Origin: Phoebastria nigripes
Taxonomy: Eukaryota > Chordata > Aves > Procellariiformes > Diomedeidae
NCBI GenBank assembly: GCA_035582835.1
Contig: JAYKAV010000944.1
Span: 531,932 to 595,931, forward strand
DNA: 64,000 nt
Direction of reading: 5' to 3'
In this document: piece after piece, positions 62,725 to 64,000 of the stretch
Layout of the letters: the number at the start of each line of letters is the position of its first letter
How positions within the stretch are numbered: the stretch's first letter is position 1
Notes under the pieces: generated by a model
What the model was told of the DNA's origin: nothing
What the model saw: only the letters and a program-made list of their open reading frames with translations
Database searches by the model: none
Translations under genes and position numbers: made by a program

Positions 62725-63365
62725 TGTGATACCATCCTGGGAAACAGTAACTCTGAGAAGGATCTGGGGGCTATTGTGGCTAAGTGTCTTCCAGTGAGCC
62801 CAGAGCACAATGCAAAGACAAAAATGGCTATTGCAACTCCTACCTATATGAAAAGGGAAGCCTTAGTCAGGAGTATGAAAGCTATTTTCTGTATGCAGAG
62901 TCAGTAAAATCTCAGAACATTTTGTGTAGTTTCTGTGTTGACGTACCAGGAATTATACAGAGAGATTGCTGGGGATTCGAAGGAGGGACAGAAAAAGGAT
63001 ATAGAGTCTAGAAAACTGGCCTGGTGCTGTGAATAAACACGTTCAACTAGTTGAAGAGCCATAACACTATGATCAAGTAATCTTTACAGGTGCTTATGTG
63101 AGGAGCAGATACCTCATAGTGAGGTTGACAACCCAACCACTGGTAAGCCATAACAAGTTCCAGTAGCTGGAAGCTGAAGTTTGAAAAGTTCCACCTTGGA
63201 ATAAAATAGTTTCACGGCGCTCAGTGTAATTAAACGTTGGAGTCTTTTTCCATCACCATCCTTTCGAGTCTTTAAGATGAGATAATTTATCATTTTAAAG
63301 GAGGCGCTTGATTCAAGTCATGAGAAGAAATTCTATGTCTGTGTGTCAAGTGTGGTGGCCTATAC
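62725..63365 (+). mobile_element. Ancient CR1-type LINE remnant
   Basis: Plus-strand decayed CR1. The frame at 62704-62907 includes I-L-G-N-S-N-S-E-K-D-L-G-A-I-V, the CR1 ORF2 'S-E-K-D-L-G-V-x-V-D' block. Further on, 63150-63250 reads taacaag...agctggaagctgaagtttg, ccaccttggaataaaatag and gtgtaattaaacgttgg, matching the ORF2-end and 3' UTR landmarks (aactggaaataagg and gtaattaaccattgg in ancient amniote CR1). Similarity continues through ccatcaccatcctttcgag...tctttaag. The middle part (62900-63100) is poorly conserved. The insertion is old and in the same orientation as MSRA. Confidence 0.65.
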
Positions 63366-63404
63366 TGTTGATTTATGAGCCTCCCTTTTCAACTCCTTCC
63401 TTTA

Positions 63405-63680
63405 TAGAGTAATTTGTCTGCACCATCCTTGAAATACTTGCAGCTCTGCATTAAGACAATGACCATCTTCAAATCATGCTTCAGGGCCTTTGTGGTTTGC
63501 TTGTAGGGGTCAGGAAGGAGGTTTTCTCCCTATCCTACCAGTGGTTGTTTTTAGGTCTTCTTTTGTTCTTTTTCCTTTGGATTGTCAGAGATTGGCCATC
63601 GCCAGAGGCTGGCTTCTTTGTAGTGGGCTGGTTGTTTTGGTATAGCAGAGAATCCTGTTGCTAGATAATTGGTTCATGTG
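63405..63680 (+). mobile_element. Probable ancient CR1-like 3' UTR fragment
   Basis: Blocks catgcttcagggcc, taggggtcaggaaggaggtt, ttcctttggattgtcagag and attggccatcgccagaggct occur in the order found in the 3' region of old amniote CR1-like elements (cttcagggc..gggtcaggaaggaatttt..ccttcctctg..attggccactg). It may be a separate insertion from the element at 62725-63365, since the 3' landmarks are of a different subtype. The 62-codon frame at 63476-63664 is inside it and is not a gene. Confidence 0.5.
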
Positions 63681-64000
63681 TCTTACTCACATGTTGGGAT
63701 TCATCCTGATTGCTGGGAACTAATGGCCAGGACTATAGCATTCTTCACCTTCCAGAGCAGTATGAGGAATGGATTTCTGCTGAAATAATGTGGGCAACTA
63801 CCACCTAATCAGTTGTCTGCCATGTCTGTAATCTTGGCTTTGACAGCGTATGGTTGGGCTCTGCCTGTGGCACACGTACAATAGGTCAGTCTCTAAAGGA
63901 CTTCAGTGCTTTAGGCTGACTGAAGTTCATACGCTGGACACAATGGTATGTGGATGAAGTGTAGTAGTTGTGATAAACAGTCAGATCAGATGAATTTATG

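Larger units (their letters stand above)
61973..64000 (+). other. MSRA: 5' part of the next MSRA intron
   Basis: Starts with the GT donor after the 105 bp exon and runs to the end of the window without another exon. It contains an ancient plus-strand CR1 (about 62725-63365) and a second LINE-like tail (about 63405-63680). 61973-62700 shows only a GA-rich stretch (about 62105-62140) and a T run near 62221. 63680-64000 shows nothing recognisable. Confidence 0.85.

Overview
This is vertebrate genomic DNA, almost certainly from a bird. It is AT-rich and CpG-poor, has no bacterial-style gene packing, and carries bird-type CR1 LINE copies (octamer 3' ends of the ATTCTATG type) plus an endogenous-retrovirus solo LTR of a kind common in birds. 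The window lies inside one gene, MSRA (peptide methionine sulfoxide reductase A), transcribed on the + strand. Three internal coding exons are readable: 271-339 (69 bp), 25756-25875 (120 bp, with the G-C-F-W-G active-site cysteine) and 61868-61972 (105 bp, with the G-H-A-E motif). All have good splice sites and join in frame. First exon(s), promoter and the C-terminal exons lie outside.

Layout: 1-270 is the end of an upstream intron. 340-25755 is a 25.4 kb intron with an old CR1/L2-type LINE remnant (about 11515-12025), a MIR-like SINE fragment (about 7796-7890) and pieces of an unassigned dispersed repeat. 25876-61867 is a 36.0 kb intron. It holds a CR1 on the minus strand (28849-30715) split by a 525 bp solo LTR (29805-30329) with a perfect 5 bp target duplication, a second bird CR1 (about 44903-45375), a short plus-strand CR1 tail (about 50446-50578), a long very old CR1 (about 53921-55260) and several ancient SINE and LINE tails. 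61973-64000 begins the next intron and holds another old CR1 in + orientation.

No second gene, structural RNA or CRISPR array is supported. Nearly all other open frames are chance frames in intron sequence or decayed LINE reverse-transcriptase frames. I did not find an undescribed biological system. The most informative items are the nested LTR-in-CR1 insertion with its CRE/TATA promoter core, the depth of ancient amniote repeats kept in these introns, the symmetric phase-1 exons and an unclassified dispersed repeat seen at least four times. Repeat family names come from remembered consensus patterns and were not checked against a database.
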